A stretch of DNA of 64,000 nucleotides, from the NCBI GenBank assembly GCA_964393825.1, contig CAYMUY010000009.1:1-64000 (forward strand), in the 5' to 3' direction. The stretch's first letter is position 1, and each line of letters opens with the position of its first letter. Under the pieces are notes generated by a model. It worked only from the letters and a program-made list of their open reading frames with translations. It did not search any database and was not told the DNA's origin. The stretch comes from PFJX01 sp964393825 (GTDB taxonomy: Bacteria > Pseudomonadota > Gammaproteobacteria > Burkholderiales > Thiobacillaceae). Positions 38,292-47,875 of the stretch are shown piece by piece. The translations under genes were made by a program, and so were the position numbers.

Positions 38292-39621
38292 AGCCGCCCA
38301 CGCCCTGAACGCCGTCGCCATCGGCGCGGACGTGGCATTCGACCGCGTGGCCAGCGACAGCCGTGCGCTGCCCGGGGGCTGTCTGTTCGTCGCCCTGAAA
38401 GGCCCGCGCTTCGACGGCCATGCCTACGCCGCGCAAGCGCTCGCGGAAGGCGCCGCCGCCGTGATGGTGGAACAAGGCGCCGGACTCGACGTTTCGCCGG
38501 CTCTGGTGGTCGAGGACAGCCGACTCGGCCTCGGCAGGCTCGCCGCCTGGCACCGTTCCCGGATGCCGGCCAAAGTGGTGGCCATCACCGGCAGCAATGG
38601 CAAGACCACGGTCAAGGAAATGCTCGCGGCCATCCTCGCGGCGGAAGCGGGCGAGGGCGCGGTACTCGCCACCGCCGGCAATCTGAACAACGATATCGGC
38701 GTGCCGCTCACGCTGCTGCGGCTGACCGCTGCGCATCGCTACGCGGTCATCGAGATGGGCATGAACCATCTCGGTGAAATCGCCTACCTGACCGAGCTCG
38801 CCCGCCCCGACGTCGCCCTGGTCAACAACGCGCTGCGCGCGCATCTGGAAGGACTCGGCAGCGTCGAGGCAGTGGCGCGCGCCAAGGGCGAGATCTATGC
38901 CGGTCTCAAGGAAGGCGGCATCGCCATCGTCAATGCCGACGATGCCCACGCCGACTACTGGCGCGGTCTGGCCGGCGGCCACCGGGTGATGAGCTTCGGT
39001 GTCGCCGAGGACGCCGACGTGCGTATCGTGGCCGCGGCAGACCGGCTCGTGCTCGACACGCCGGCCGGCCGCATCGACATCACGCTGGGGGTTCCCGGTG
39101 AACACAATCGGCGCAATGCCGCCGCCGCCGCGACCGCCGCGCTGGCCCTGGGCATCGCGCCGGATGCCGTGGCGCACGGCCTCGCCGCCTATACCGGCAG
39201 CAAGGGCCGCCTGCAGGTGCACGATTGCCTCCTCGGCGCCACCCTGATCGACGACAGCTACAACGCCAATCCCGATTCCGTGCTGGCGGCCATTCAGGTG
39301 CTGGCGGCGCGGCCCGGCACACGCATCCTGGTGCTGGGCGACATGGGCGAACTGGGGCCGGAGGCCGCCGCCCTGCACCGCGAGGTCGGCGAGCGCGCCC
39401 GCGCCGCCGGCATCGATCGCCTGCTTTGCCTGGGCGAGTTGTCGACGAACACGGTCAACGGGTTCGGCGCCGGCGCGATGCATTTCGAGCGCATCGAGGA
39501 ACTGCTGGCGGAAATCGAGTGTGCACTGGACGCCGGCGTGACCATCCTGGTGAAAGGCTCCCGTTTCATGAAGATGGAACGCGTGACGCAGTCTTTCGTG
39601 GAGAAACAGCAATGCGCCTGA
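38278..39621 (+). CDS. murF: UDP-MurNAc-tripeptide D-Ala-D-Ala ligase MurF
   Basis: A 447-residue Mur ligase: DSRALPGGCLFVALKGPRFD, P-loop VVAITGSNGKTTVKEMLAAI, IEMGMNHLGEIAYLTELARP, GEHNRRNAAAAATAAL and DDSYNANPDSVLAAI are all MurF hallmarks. It attaches D-Ala-D-Ala to finish the UDP-MurNAc-pentapeptide. The start is GTG at 38278 inside the murE end. Forty-six bases separate it from mraY, one of the few gaps in the cluster. Confidence 0.97.
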   Translation: MQLHEAAHALNAVAIGADVAFDRVASDSRALPGGCLFVALKGPRFDGHAYAAQALAEGAAAVMVEQGAGLDVSPALVVEDSRLGLGRLAAWHRSRMPAKVVAITGSNGKTTVKEMLAAILAAEAGEGAVLATAGNLNNDIGVPLTLLRLTAAHRYAVIEMGMNHLGEIAYLTELARPDVALVNNALRAHLEGLGSVEAVARAKGEIYAGLKEGGIAIVNADDAHADYWRGLAGGHRVMSFGVAEDADVRIVAAADRLVLDTPAGRIDITLGVPGEHNRRNAAAAATAALALGIAPDAVAHGLAAYTGSKGRLQVHDCLLGATLIDDSYNANPDSVLAAIQVLAARPGTRILVLGDMGELGPEAAALHREVGERARAAGIDRLLCLGELSTNTVNGFGAGAMHFERIEELLAEIECALDAGVTILVKGSRFMKMERVTQSFVEKQQCA

Positions 39622-39667
39622 TGCCCGTCCGGCCCGTGGCCATGGCGCATACCGGGGAGGTGCCGCC

Positions 39668-40753
39668 ATGTTGCTGATGCTCGCCCAGTGGCTCGGTCAC
39701 GACATCCGCCTGTTCAACGTCTTCAACTACATCACCCTGCGCGCGGTGCTGGCGGCGCTGACCGCGCTGGTCATCTCGTTTGTCGTCGGCCCCTGGATGA
39801 TCCGCAAGCTCACCCACCTGAAGGTCGGCCAGCCGGTGCGTGATGACGGCCCGCAGACCCATCTGGTCAAGGCCGGCACCCCGACCATGGGCGGCGCGCT
39901 GATCCTCTCCGCCGTCACCATCACCACCTTGCTCTGGGCCGATCTGTCCAATCGTTATGTCTGGATCGCGCTGTTCACGCTGGTCGGATTCGGCGCCATC
40001 GGCTGGGTGGACGACTGGCGCAAGGTGGTGGAAAAGAATCCCAAGGGCCTGGCTTCGCGCTGGAAATATTTCTGGCAGTCGGTGATCGGTTTCGCGGTGG
40101 CCGGCTGGCTGGCCTGGTCGGCGCACCTGCCGGCGCAGACGGAATTGATCGTGCCGTTCTTCAAGCATCTGGTGATGCCGCTGGGCGTCACCGGTTTTGT
40201 CCTGCTCGCCTATTTCGTCATCGTCGGCACCAGCAACGCGGTGAACCTGACCGACGGCGCCGATGGCCTTGCCATCCTGCCGACCGTGATGGTATCCGGC
40301 GCCCTGGCGATCTTCGCCTATGTCGCGGGGCATGCGGTGTTCTCGAAATATCTGGGCCTGCCGCACATCCCCGGCGCGGGTGAACTGGTGGTGTTCTGCG
40401 CCGCGCTGGTCGGCGCCGGACTGGCTTTCCTCTGGTTCAACGCCTATCCGGCGGAAGTGTTCATGGGCGACGTCGGTGCCCTGGCGCTCGGCGCCGCGCT
40501 GGGCGTGGTGGCGGTGATCGTGCGTCAGGAAATCGTGCTGTTCATCATGGGCGGCGTCTTCGTCGCCGAGACCGTCTCGGTGATGCTGCAGGTGGGCTCC
40601 TTCAAGCTGCGCGGCAAGCGGGTCTTCCTCATGGCACCCATCCACCACCACTTCGAAAAGAAGGGCTGGAAGGAAACCCAGGTGGTCGTCCGCTTCTGGA
40701 TCATCAGCATGATGCTGGTGTTGATCGGCCTTTCGACGCTGAAATTGCGATGA
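39668..40753 (+). CDS. mraY: Phospho-MurNAc-pentapeptide translocase MraY
   Basis: A 361-residue polytopic membrane enzyme with about 10 helices that makes lipid I from UDP-MurNAc-pentapeptide and undecaprenyl phosphate. Motifs include AGTPTMGGALIL, GWVDDWRKVVEKNPKGLASR (Asp pair), GTSNAVNLTDGADGLA, WFNAYPAEVFMGDVGALALG and MAPIHHHFEKKGWKETQVV (HHH). Full length. Its stop overlaps the murD start by four bases (ATGA). Confidence 0.98.
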   Translation: MLLMLAQWLGHDIRLFNVFNYITLRAVLAALTALVISFVVGPWMIRKLTHLKVGQPVRDDGPQTHLVKAGTPTMGGALILSAVTITTLLWADLSNRYVWIALFTLVGFGAIGWVDDWRKVVEKNPKGLASRWKYFWQSVIGFAVAGWLAWSAHLPAQTELIVPFFKHLVMPLGVTGFVLLAYFVIVGTSNAVNLTDGADGLAILPTVMVSGALAIFAYVAGHAVFSKYLGLPHIPGAGELVVFCAALVGAGLAFLWFNAYPAEVFMGDVGALALGAALGVVAVIVRQEIVLFIMGGVFVAETVSVMLQVGSFKLRGKRVFLMAPIHHHFEKKGWKETQVVVRFWIISMMLVLIGLSTLKLR

Positions 40754-42249
40754 ATACCTCCAACAACGCTCACCACGCATCGCGCTTCGAAGGCCGCAAG
40801 GCCCTGGTCGTCGGACTTGGCGATACCGGTGCCGCCTGCGTGCGCTGGCTGCTGGAGCACGATGCCCAGGTGCGTGGCACCGATACGCGTGACGAACCGC
40901 CGCACGCCCAGCATCTGCGCGAGGCTTTCCCGGAGGTGAAGCTGGCCCTGGGCGGTTTCGATCAGGCCGACTTCGACTGGGCCGATCTCATCGTGTCCAG
41001 TCCGGGGGTCGCGCTGGCCACGCCCGAATTGCGCGATGCGCGGGCGGCCGGCAAGGACGTGGTGGGCGACGTGGAACTGTTTGCGCGAGCCATCCGCGGC
41101 AGCCAGGCCAAGGTCATCGCCATCACCGGCTCCAACGGCAAGAGCACGGTCACCACCCTGGTCGGCCACCTCTGCGCGGCGGTCGGCCTCGACACCGTGG
41201 TCGCGGGCAACATCGGCCTGCCGGTGCTGGATGCGCTGGACAACCGGGAAACCCTGGGGCGTGATCCCGACGTCTGGGTGCTGGAACTGTCCAGCTTCCA
41301 GCTGGAAACCACCACCAGCCTGCGTCCGGATGTCGCCACCGTGCTCAACATCTCTCAGGATCACATGGACCGCTACGCCGGTCTCGACGACTACGCGGCG
41401 GCCAAGGCGCGGGTGTTCGCGGGCGCCGGGGCGCAGGTGCTCAACCGCGAAGATCCGATGGTGATGGCGATGGCGCTGCCCGGGCGTGCTCTTACAACCT
41501 TCGGGATCGGCGATGGTGAACCTCACGTTGCCGGCCAGTTCGGCCTCGCCACGCGCAAGGATCGACTCTGGTTGTGCGAAGGGGAAGAGGCGCTGCTGCC
41601 GGTGGACAAGCTGCCCATCGCCGGCCTGCACAACGCCGCCAACGCGCTCGCCGCGCTGGCCCTCTGCCGCGCCATCGATCTGCCCTATGAGGGGTTGATC
41701 CCGGCGCTGAAGACCTTCGAGGGCCTGCCGCACCGGGTGCAGCGGGTGGCGGAGGTAGCGGGACGCCTCTTCTATGACGATTCCAAGGGCACCAATGTCG
41801 GGGCCACGGTGGCGGCGCTGCTCGGTTTCACCGCGCCGGTGGTGCTGATCGCCGGCGGCGATGGCAAGGGCCAGGATTTTTCACCCCTGCGTGATGCGGT
41901 GAAGCGTGCCCGCGCCGTGGTGCTGATCGGCCGTGACGCCCCCTTGCTGGAAGCGGCCATCGCCGATGCCTGTCCGGTGTATCGCGCGGAAAGCATGGAA
42001 GGCGCGGTGACGCAGGCTTTTGCTCTGTCGAAGCCGGGCGACGCGGTACTGCTGTCGCCTGCCTGCGCCAGTTGGGACATGTTCCGCAACTATGCGCACC
42101 GCGCGGAAGTGTTCGTCGCCGCGGTGGAAGTGCTGGAGGCGGTCGGCGGTGAATGCCGACGCCAGCAGGAGCGACGCATTCGCAGTGCCGCGATGTTGAG
42201 CGAGGAACGGCGGCGCCGGGAACGCAGGAGGTCGCGGGATGTTTCATAA
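40750..42249 (+). CDS. murD: UDP-MurNAc-L-Ala:D-Glu ligase MurD
   Basis: A 499-residue Mur ligase with an N-terminal Rossmann-like UDP-binding domain (ALVVGLGDTGAACVRWLLEH), P-loop VIAITGSNGKSTVTTLVGHL, VLELSSFQLETTTSL and the C-terminal FYDDSKGTNVGATVAAL and IAGGDGKGQDF. The C-terminal ~35 residues are an unusually basic tail (ECRRQQERRIRSAAMLSEER then Arg-rich), longer than typical MurD (about 440-460). That tail overlaps the ftsW start by 11 bases. It adds D-glutamate to UDP-MurNAc-L-alanine. Confidence 0.96.
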   Translation: MNTSNNAHHASRFEGRKALVVGLGDTGAACVRWLLEHDAQVRGTDTRDEPPHAQHLREAFPEVKLALGGFDQADFDWADLIVSSPGVALATPELRDARAAGKDVVGDVELFARAIRGSQAKVIAITGSNGKSTVTTLVGHLCAAVGLDTVVAGNIGLPVLDALDNRETLGRDPDVWVLELSSFQLETTTSLRPDVATVLNISQDHMDRYAGLDDYAAAKARVFAGAGAQVLNREDPMVMAMALPGRALTTFGIGDGEPHVAGQFGLATRKDRLWLCEGEEALLPVDKLPIAGLHNAANALAALALCRAIDLPYEGLIPALKTFEGLPHRVQRVAEVAGRLFYDDSKGTNVGATVAALLGFTAPVVLIAGGDGKGQDFSPLRDAVKRARAVVLIGRDAPLLEAAIADACPVYRAESMEGAVTQAFALSKPGDAVLLSPACASWDMFRNYAHRAEVFVAAVEVLEAVGGECRRQQERRIRSAAMLSEERRRRERRRSRDVS

Positions 42250-43399
42250 CGCTGCCCTCAAGCGCACGGCCCTGACCCCTTATGACTGGGGTCTGGTGTT
42301 TGCCGCCACCGGCCTGCTGGTGATCGGCCTGGTGATGGTGTTCTCGGCTTCCTCATCGGTGGCCGAGGCGAAATCCGCCAGCCATGAGCACACCTATTAC
42401 CTGGTTCGCCACGCCATCTACCTGGTGATCGGCCTCGGCGCCGGGTATGCCGCTTTCCAGATCCCGACGCCGCTGTGGCAGAAACTGGCACCCGGCCTGT
42501 TCATCGCCGGGGCGGTGGTGCTGTTGCTGGTGCTGGTTCCCTTCATCGGCAAGGAGGTCAATGGCAGCCGGCGCTGGATTCCCCTGGGACCGCTGGGGAA
42601 TTTCCAGCCTTCCGAGTTCATGAAGTTCGCCACCATTCTCTACGCCGCAGATTACACCGTACGCAAGGCGGCGCAGATGCAGAACCTGGCGCGTGGTTTC
42701 CTGCCACTGTTTCTGGTCATGCTCGGGGTGGGCAGCCTGCTGCTGCTGGAGCCGGACTTCGGTGCCTTCGTGGTCATTTTCAGCATCGCCCTCGCCGCCC
42801 TGTTCCTGGGTGGCCTGAACGCCCGCCTGTTCTTCGGCCTGATCGCGCTGCTGGGCGTCGGGTTCGTGCTGCTGGTGGTGACCTCGGAGTATCGCCTGGC
42901 GCGGGTGACCGGCTATCTCGACCCGTTCAAGGATCCCTATGGTGCCGGCTACCAGCTCTCGCACGCCCTGATCGCGCTCGGACGGGGCGAGATCACTGGC
43001 GTCGGCCTCGGCGACAGTGTCGAGAAACTGTTCTATCTGCCCGAGTCCTACACCGATTTCCTGCTTGCCGTGATCGGCGAGGAACTCGGACTGGTCGGGG
43101 TGATGGCGGTGATCGGCCTGTTCGCCTGGCTGACCTGGCGGGCGTTTTCCATCGGTTGGCAGGCCAGCCTGATGGGGCGCAACTACGCCGCCCTGGTTGC
43201 GCAGGGCGTCGGCGTCTGGATGGGTCTGCAATCCTTCATCAACATGGGGGTCAATCTCGGACTGCTGCCGACCAAGGGACTCACCCTGCCCTTGATGAGC
43301 TATGGCGGCTCCGGCATCGTCGCCAACTGTGTGGCGTTGGCGGTGCTGCTGCGCGTGGATTACGAAAATCGTTGCCTGATGAAGGGGAAGCGGGCATGA
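42239..43399 (+). CDS. ftsW: Septal peptidoglycan glycosyltransferase FtsW
   Basis: A 386-residue SEDS membrane protein with about 10 helices: YDWGLVFAATGLLVIGLVMV, RRWIPLGPLGNFQPSEFMKF, LLLEPDFGAFVVIF, PYGAGYQLSHALIALGRGEI, LPESYTDFLLAVIGEELGLVG and NLGLLPTKGLTLPLMSYGGS are all typical. It polymerises lipid II at the division site with FtsI. It overlaps murD by 11 bases and murG by four (ATGA). Confidence 0.97.
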   Translation: MFHNAALKRTALTPYDWGLVFAATGLLVIGLVMVFSASSSVAEAKSASHEHTYYLVRHAIYLVIGLGAGYAAFQIPTPLWQKLAPGLFIAGAVVLLLVLVPFIGKEVNGSRRWIPLGPLGNFQPSEFMKFATILYAADYTVRKAAQMQNLARGFLPLFLVMLGVGSLLLLEPDFGAFVVIFSIALAALFLGGLNARLFFGLIALLGVGFVLLVVTSEYRLARVTGYLDPFKDPYGAGYQLSHALIALGRGEITGVGLGDSVEKLFYLPESYTDFLLAVIGEELGLVGVMAVIGLFAWLTWRAFSIGWQASLMGRNYAALVAQGVGVWMGLQSFINMGVNLGLLPTKGLTLPLMSYGGSGIVANCVALAVLLRVDYENRCLMKGKRA

Positions 43400-44472
43400 G
43401 CGCCGTCAGGACTGCGCTGATCATGGCCGGCGGTACCGGCGGCCATGTCATGCCGGCGCTGGCGGTGGCCGAGACGCTGCGCGGCGAAGGCTGGCGCGTG
43501 GTCTGGCTGGGCACCCACGCCGGCATGGAGGCGAAGCTGGTGCCGGCGAAGGGCTTCGACATGGCCTGGGTGAAAGTGGCCGGCGTGCGCGGCAAGGGCC
43601 TGATCACCAAGCTGTTGCTGCCGTTCAATCTGCTGCACGCCTTCTGGCAGGCGGCGCGCGCGATTTTCCGCGAACGGCCGGATGTGGCCCTGGGCCTCGG
43701 CGGCTATGTCGCCTTCCCCGGCGGCATGATGGCGGTATTGCTGAACAAGCCTCTGGTGATCCACGAACAGAACGCCGTCGCCGGGCTGACCAACAAGATC
43801 CTGGCGCGGGTCGCCGACCGCGTCCTGCTGGGCCTGCCGCTCGCGGCACCGTTGTCGCCGAAGCAGGAATGGGTAGGCAACCCGGTGCGTCCCGAGATCG
43901 CCGCCCTGTCGGCGCCTGAGCAACGACTCGCGGGTCGCGCCGGGCCGCTGCGCCTGCTGGTGATTGGCGGTTCGCTGGGTGCCGCGGCGCTCAACGAGAT
44001 GATGCCGAAGGCGCTGGCGCTGCTGCCCGCCGCGGCCCGCCCCGAGGTGCGGCACCAGTCCGGCGCCCGCCACCTCGATGCGCTCACCGTGCACTACGCC
44101 GCCGCCGGTGTCGCGGTCGAGCCGCTGGCCTTCATCGAAGACATGGCCGCCGCTTATGCCTGGGCCGACGTGGTCGTCTGCCGCGCGGGTGCCCTGACCG
44201 TGGCGGAGATCGCCGCCGCCGGCCTGCCGGCGCTGTTTGTGCCGTTCCCGTTCGCGGTGGACGACCACCAGACCGGCAATGCCGCTTTCCTGGCCGATCA
44301 GGGTGCGGCCTGGCTGATGCAACAGAAAGACCTCACCCCGGAAAAACTGGCGGAGTGGCTGCGCGGCCTCAACCGCGAGGAACTGCTCGCGCGCGCGAAA
44401 AAAGCGCGCGCCCTGGCGAAACCGGACGCGACCGCGCGGGTGGCGGCCGTGGTGAAGGAGTTGGGGAAATGA
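43396..44472 (+). CDS. murG: UDP-GlcNAc:lipid I glycosyltransferase MurG
   Basis: A 358-residue peripheral membrane GT-B enzyme that makes lipid II. MAGGTGGHVMPALAVAETL (G-loop 1), GLGGYVAFPGGMMAVLLNKP (G-loop 2), HEQNAVAGLTNKILA, LLVIGGSLGAAALNEMMP and CRAGALTVAEIAAAGLPALF are diagnostic. The frame is open from far upstream, but the ATG at 43396 is the family start. Its stop overlaps the ATG of a short duplicated murC fragment. Confidence 0.97.
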   Translation: MSAVRTALIMAGGTGGHVMPALAVAETLRGEGWRVVWLGTHAGMEAKLVPAKGFDMAWVKVAGVRGKGLITKLLLPFNLLHAFWQAARAIFRERPDVALGLGGYVAFPGGMMAVLLNKPLVIHEQNAVAGLTNKILARVADRVLLGLPLAAPLSPKQEWVGNPVRPEIAALSAPEQRLAGRAGPLRLLVIGGSLGAAALNEMMPKALALLPAAARPEVRHQSGARHLDALTVHYAAAGVAVEPLAFIEDMAAAYAWADVVVCRAGALTVAEIAAAGLPALFVPFPFAVDDHQTGNAAFLADQGAAWLMQQKDLTPEKLAEWLRGLNREELLARAKKARALAKPDATARVAAVVKELGK

Positions 44473-44624
44473 AACACAAGGTCAACCGTATCCACTTCGT
44501 GGGCAAAGGCGGAGTCGCTGCGAGCAGGGAGCAGGGGCCCCGCGGGCGGGGATGCGAGCGTCCGCGAGTGGCGCGGGCCGCCGATGAGCGCTATGGGCGG
44601 ATCGGAGTGCGTCATGAAGCATAA
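44469..44624 (+). pseudogene. Duplicated murC 5' end: short 51-residue leader-like ORF
   Basis: Starts MKHKVNRIHFVGKGGVAASR. Its first 37 bases (44469-44505) repeat the true murC start (44614-44650) with two silent differences, then the sequence departs into unrelated GC-rich DNA and stops at TAA 44622-44624, inside the real murC start. It keeps the ATGA overlap with murG that murC normally has in such clusters. It is either debris of a duplication/insertion or a translated leader that couples murG to murC. The encoded tail is Arg-rich and resembles nothing recognised. Confidence 0.75.
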
Positions 44625-46011
44625 GGTCAACCGTATCCACTTCGTGGGCATCGGCGGTGCCGGCATGAGCGGCATCGCCGAGGTGCTGATCAACCTGGGC
44701 TACCAGGTGTCCGGCAGCGATGGCGCCAGCAATGCCGTGACCCAGCGCCTGGCGGCGATGGGCGCGACCGTCTACCAGGGACACGCCGCCGTGCAGATCC
44801 GCGGCGCCAATGTCCTGGTCATTTCCAGCGCCATCAAGGAAGACAATCCGGAAGTCCAGGCGGCGCGGGCCGCTCGCATTCCGGTGGTGGCGCGGGCGAT
44901 GATGCTGGCCGAGTTGATGCGCTTCAAGCAGGGGATCGCCATCGCCGGCACCCACGGCAAGACCACCACCACCAGCCTGATCGCCAGCGTCCTCAACGAG
45001 GCCGGCCTCGACCCCACCTTCGTGATCGGCGGCAAGTTGCTGGCGGCCGGCGCCAATGCGCGGCTGGGCACGGGTGAATGGCTGGTGGCCGAAGCCGACG
45101 AGTCGGATGCCTCCTTCCTGTATCTGTCGCCGGCGGTGTCCATCGTCACCAATATCGATGCCGACCACATGGAGACCTATGGCCACGATTTCGAACGCCT
45201 GAAATCGGCCTTTGTTGAATTCCTGCACCGGCTGCCTTTCTGGGGGATGGCCATCCTCTGTGCCGACGACCCGGTAGTGCGCGAACTGCTGCCGCGCATC
45301 GAGAAACCGGTGATGACCTACGGCACCGGCGAGGATTGCGCGATCCGCGCGGTGAATATCCGTGCCGAGGACGGACGCATGTCCTTCACCGCCATCCGCA
45401 ACGGTGTGAAATCCCCCGTCGACATCACCGTCAACATGCCGGGCCAACACAACGTGCTCAATGCCCTGGCGGCGGTGGCGGTGGCCTGGGAGTTGCAGGT
45501 GCCGGATGTCGCGCTGCAACGGGCCCTGGCCAACTTCAGCGGGGTGGGCCGCCGCTTCCAGCGCTACGGCGAGATCCGCCTGGCGGATGGACGCGGCTTC
45601 ACCCTGGTCGACGACTATGGTCATCACCCTGTGGAAATGCAGGCCACCCTCAACGCCGCCCGCGGCGCCTTTCCCGGTCGCCGTCTGGTGCTGGCCTTTC
45701 AGCCGCACCGCTATACCCGCACCCGCGACCTGTTCGAGGACTTCGTACGGGTATTGTCGCAGGCCGATGCCGTGCTGCTCACCGAGGTCTACGCCGCCAG
45801 CGAGCAGCCCATCGTCGCCGCCGACGGCCGCGCGCTGGCGCGCGCCCTGCGGGTGACCGGGAGGGTGGAGCCGGTGTTCGTGGAAGACGTCAACGCGTTG
45901 CCTTCCGCGCTGGCCGACTTCATCCGCGATGGCGACGTGGTGCTGACCATGGGCGCCGGTTCGATCGGCCAGTTGCCCGCGCGGCTGGCTGAAATGGGGA
46001 GTCCGGCATGA
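44614..46011 (+). CDS. murC: UDP-N-acetylmuramate:L-alanine ligase MurC
   Basis: A 465-residue Mur ligase: MKHKVNRIHFVGIGGAGMSG at the start, P-loop IAIAGTHGKTTTTSLIASVL, EADESDASFLYLSPAVSIVT, NMPGQHNVLNALAAVAVAWE, DDYGHHPVEMQATLNAAR and FQPHRYTRTRDLFEDFV. It starts UDP-MurNAc-peptide synthesis by adding L-Ala. ATGs at 44584 and 44593 are in frame, but 44614 has GGAG 6 bases upstream and matches the family. It overlaps murB by four bases. Confidence 0.97.
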   Translation: MKHKVNRIHFVGIGGAGMSGIAEVLINLGYQVSGSDGASNAVTQRLAAMGATVYQGHAAVQIRGANVLVISSAIKEDNPEVQAARAARIPVVARAMMLAELMRFKQGIAIAGTHGKTTTTSLIASVLNEAGLDPTFVIGGKLLAAGANARLGTGEWLVAEADESDASFLYLSPAVSIVTNIDADHMETYGHDFERLKSAFVEFLHRLPFWGMAILCADDPVVRELLPRIEKPVMTYGTGEDCAIRAVNIRAEDGRMSFTAIRNGVKSPVDITVNMPGQHNVLNALAAVAVAWELQVPDVALQRALANFSGVGRRFQRYGEIRLADGRGFTLVDDYGHHPVEMQATLNAARGAFPGRRLVLAFQPHRYTRTRDLFEDFVRVLSQADAVLLTEVYAASEQPIVAADGRALARALRVTGRVEPVFVEDVNALPSALADFIRDGDVVLTMGAGSIGQLPARLAEMGSPA

Positions 46012-46955
46012 CGACGCTGCGCGGCAGCCTCGAACACGGCGTCGCGATGAGCGACTACACCAGCTGGCGTGTGGGCGGGCCGGCGGAGCATCTGTACAAG
46101 CCGGCGGACAGGGATGATTTGTGCGCCTTTCTGGCGATGCGTCCGGCGGACGAACCGATCCACTTCGTCGGCCTGGGCAGCAACCTGCTGGTGCGCGATG
46201 GCGGCGTGCGCGGCACCGTGATCTGCATGCATGGGGTGCTCAAGGAGATGCGCTATGAGGATCGGAGCGCGTCGCAGCGACCCGAGAACATGGCGAAATT
46301 CGGCGTCGTCTATGCCGAGGCGGGCGCGGCCAGTCCCAAGCTGGCGCGCTTCGCCGCCAGCCACGATCTCACCGGCGCGGAATTCCTCGCCGGCATACCC
46401 GGTACCGTGGGGGGCGCCCTGGCGATGAACGCCGGCTGCTACGGCAACGAGACCTGGTCTTACGTCAGCCAGGTGCTGACTGTGGACCATCAGGGCCAGA
46501 CCCACAAGCGCGCGCCGCGCGAGTTCAGCGTGAGCTATCGCCATGTCGATGCCGGCCCGCGCCAGGATGAATGGTTCCTGGCAGCCTGGTTCATGTTTCC
46601 GCGAGGTGATGGCGAAGCCGCGCGGACAGAGATCAAGCGCCTGCTGGAGCGGCGACTCGCCAGCCAGCCGCTCGATCTGCCCAATGCCGGGTCGGTGTTC
46701 CGCAATCCCCCGGGCGATTACGCCGCGCGCCTGATCGAGTCCTGCGGCATGAAGGGCCACCGCATCGGTGATGCCCAGGTCTCGGAAAAGCACGCGAATT
46801 TCATCGTCAATCTGGGCGGAGCCACGGCGACGGATATCGAAGCCCTGATCGAGATGGTGCACGACAAGGTCAAGGACGTGCACGGCGTCGAGCTGATTCG
46901 GGAAGTACGGATATTGGGAGAGCACGCCGTGAATGGTCAGGAGGGTGAGCAATGA
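46008..46955 (+). CDS. murB: UDP-N-acetylenolpyruvoylglucosamine reductase MurB
   Basis: A 315-residue FAD enzyme: SDYTSWRVGGPAEHLYKPAD, FVGLGSNLLVRDGGVRGTVI (FAD-binding), GAEFLAGIPGTVGGALAMNA with GCYGNE, LPNAGSVFRNPPGDYAARLI (catalytic Ser), and HANFIVNLGGATATDIEAL. It reduces UDP-GlcNAc-enolpyruvate to UDP-MurNAc. ATGA overlaps on both sides, with murC and ddl. Confidence 0.96.
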   Translation: MTTLRGSLEHGVAMSDYTSWRVGGPAEHLYKPADRDDLCAFLAMRPADEPIHFVGLGSNLLVRDGGVRGTVICMHGVLKEMRYEDRSASQRPENMAKFGVVYAEAGAASPKLARFAASHDLTGAEFLAGIPGTVGGALAMNAGCYGNETWSYVSQVLTVDHQGQTHKRAPREFSVSYRHVDAGPRQDEWFLAAWFMFPRGDGEAARTEIKRLLERRLASQPLDLPNAGSVFRNPPGDYAARLIESCGMKGHRIGDAQVSEKHANFIVNLGGATATDIEALIEMVHDKVKDVHGVELIREVRILGEHAVNGQEGEQ

Positions 46956-47875
46956 CGGATTTCGGCAAGGTCGCGGTGATGTTCGGCGGCAATTCCGCCG
47001 AGCGCGAGGTCTCCCTCAAGAGCGGCGCGGCGGTGCTCGCGGCCCTGCGCGGCAAGGGCATCGACGCGCACGCCTTCGATCCGGCGGAGCGTCCGCTGGA
47101 GGCTTTGAAGCAGCAAGGCTTTCAGCGCGTCTTCATCGCCCTGCACGGTCGCGGCGGCGAGGATGGCACGCTGCAGGGGGCGCTGACCCTGATGCGGCTG
47201 CCCTACACGGGGAGTGGCGTCCTAGCCTCCGCGCTGGCGATGGACAAATGGCGCAGCAAGCTGCTCTGGCAGGCGGCCGGACTGCCGATTCCCGACTACG
47301 CGATCCTCGATGAAACGACCGATTTCGCCGCCGTCGCCGAGCGTCTGGGTGTGCCACTGTTCGTGAAGCCGGCGCGCGAAGGCTCCAGCATCGGCGTGAT
47401 CAAGGTGAAGCGTGCGACGGACCTGGCCGCCGCCTATCGCGAGGCTGCGCGCCATGACGAACTGGTGCTGGCGGAACAGGACATGAGTGGCGGCGAGTTC
47501 ACCGTCGCGGTGCTGGGGGAAGGGAAAGACCTGCATGCGCTGCCCTCGATCCGGATCGTGCCGGCCACCGAGTTCTATGACTATGAGGCCAAGTATTTCC
47601 GCGACGACACCCGCTACCTGTGTCCGAGCGGCTTGAGCGAACAAGCCGAAATAGAAATGCGTGAGCTGGCAGTGCGGGGTTTCCAGTCTCTGGGTTGCCG
47701 CGGCTGGGCGCGGGTCGATTTCCTGCTCGACGCGGCGGGCCGTCCCTACCTGCTGGAAGCCAATACCGCGCCCGGCATGACCGACCACAGCCTGGTGCCG
47801 ATGGCGGCGCGGGTGGCCGGACTGGAATTCGCCGATCTGTGCGTGCGCATCCTGGAGTTGGCCCATGTGGAATGA
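46952..47875 (+). CDS. ddl: D-alanine-D-alanine ligase
   Basis: A 307-residue ATP-grasp ligase: KVAVMFGGNSAEREVSLKSG, FIALHGRGGEDGTLQGALTL, LPYTGSGVLASALAMDKWRS, PLFVKPAREGSSIGVIKVKR, ARVDFLLDAAGRPYLLEANT and PGMTDHSLVPMAAR. It makes the D-Ala-D-Ala used by MurF. DdlB position in the dcw cluster, between murB and ftsQ, with four- and 11-base overlaps. Confidence 0.97.
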   Translation: MTDFGKVAVMFGGNSAEREVSLKSGAAVLAALRGKGIDAHAFDPAERPLEALKQQGFQRVFIALHGRGGEDGTLQGALTLMRLPYTGSGVLASALAMDKWRSKLLWQAAGLPIPDYAILDETTDFAAVAERLGVPLFVKPAREGSSIGVIKVKRATDLAAAYREAARHDELVLAEQDMSGGEFTVAVLGEGKDLHALPSIRIVPATEFYDYEAKYFRDDTRYLCPSGLSEQAEIEMRELAVRGFQSLGCRGWARVDFLLDAAGRPYLLEANTAPGMTDHSLVPMAARVAGLEFADLCVRILELAHVE

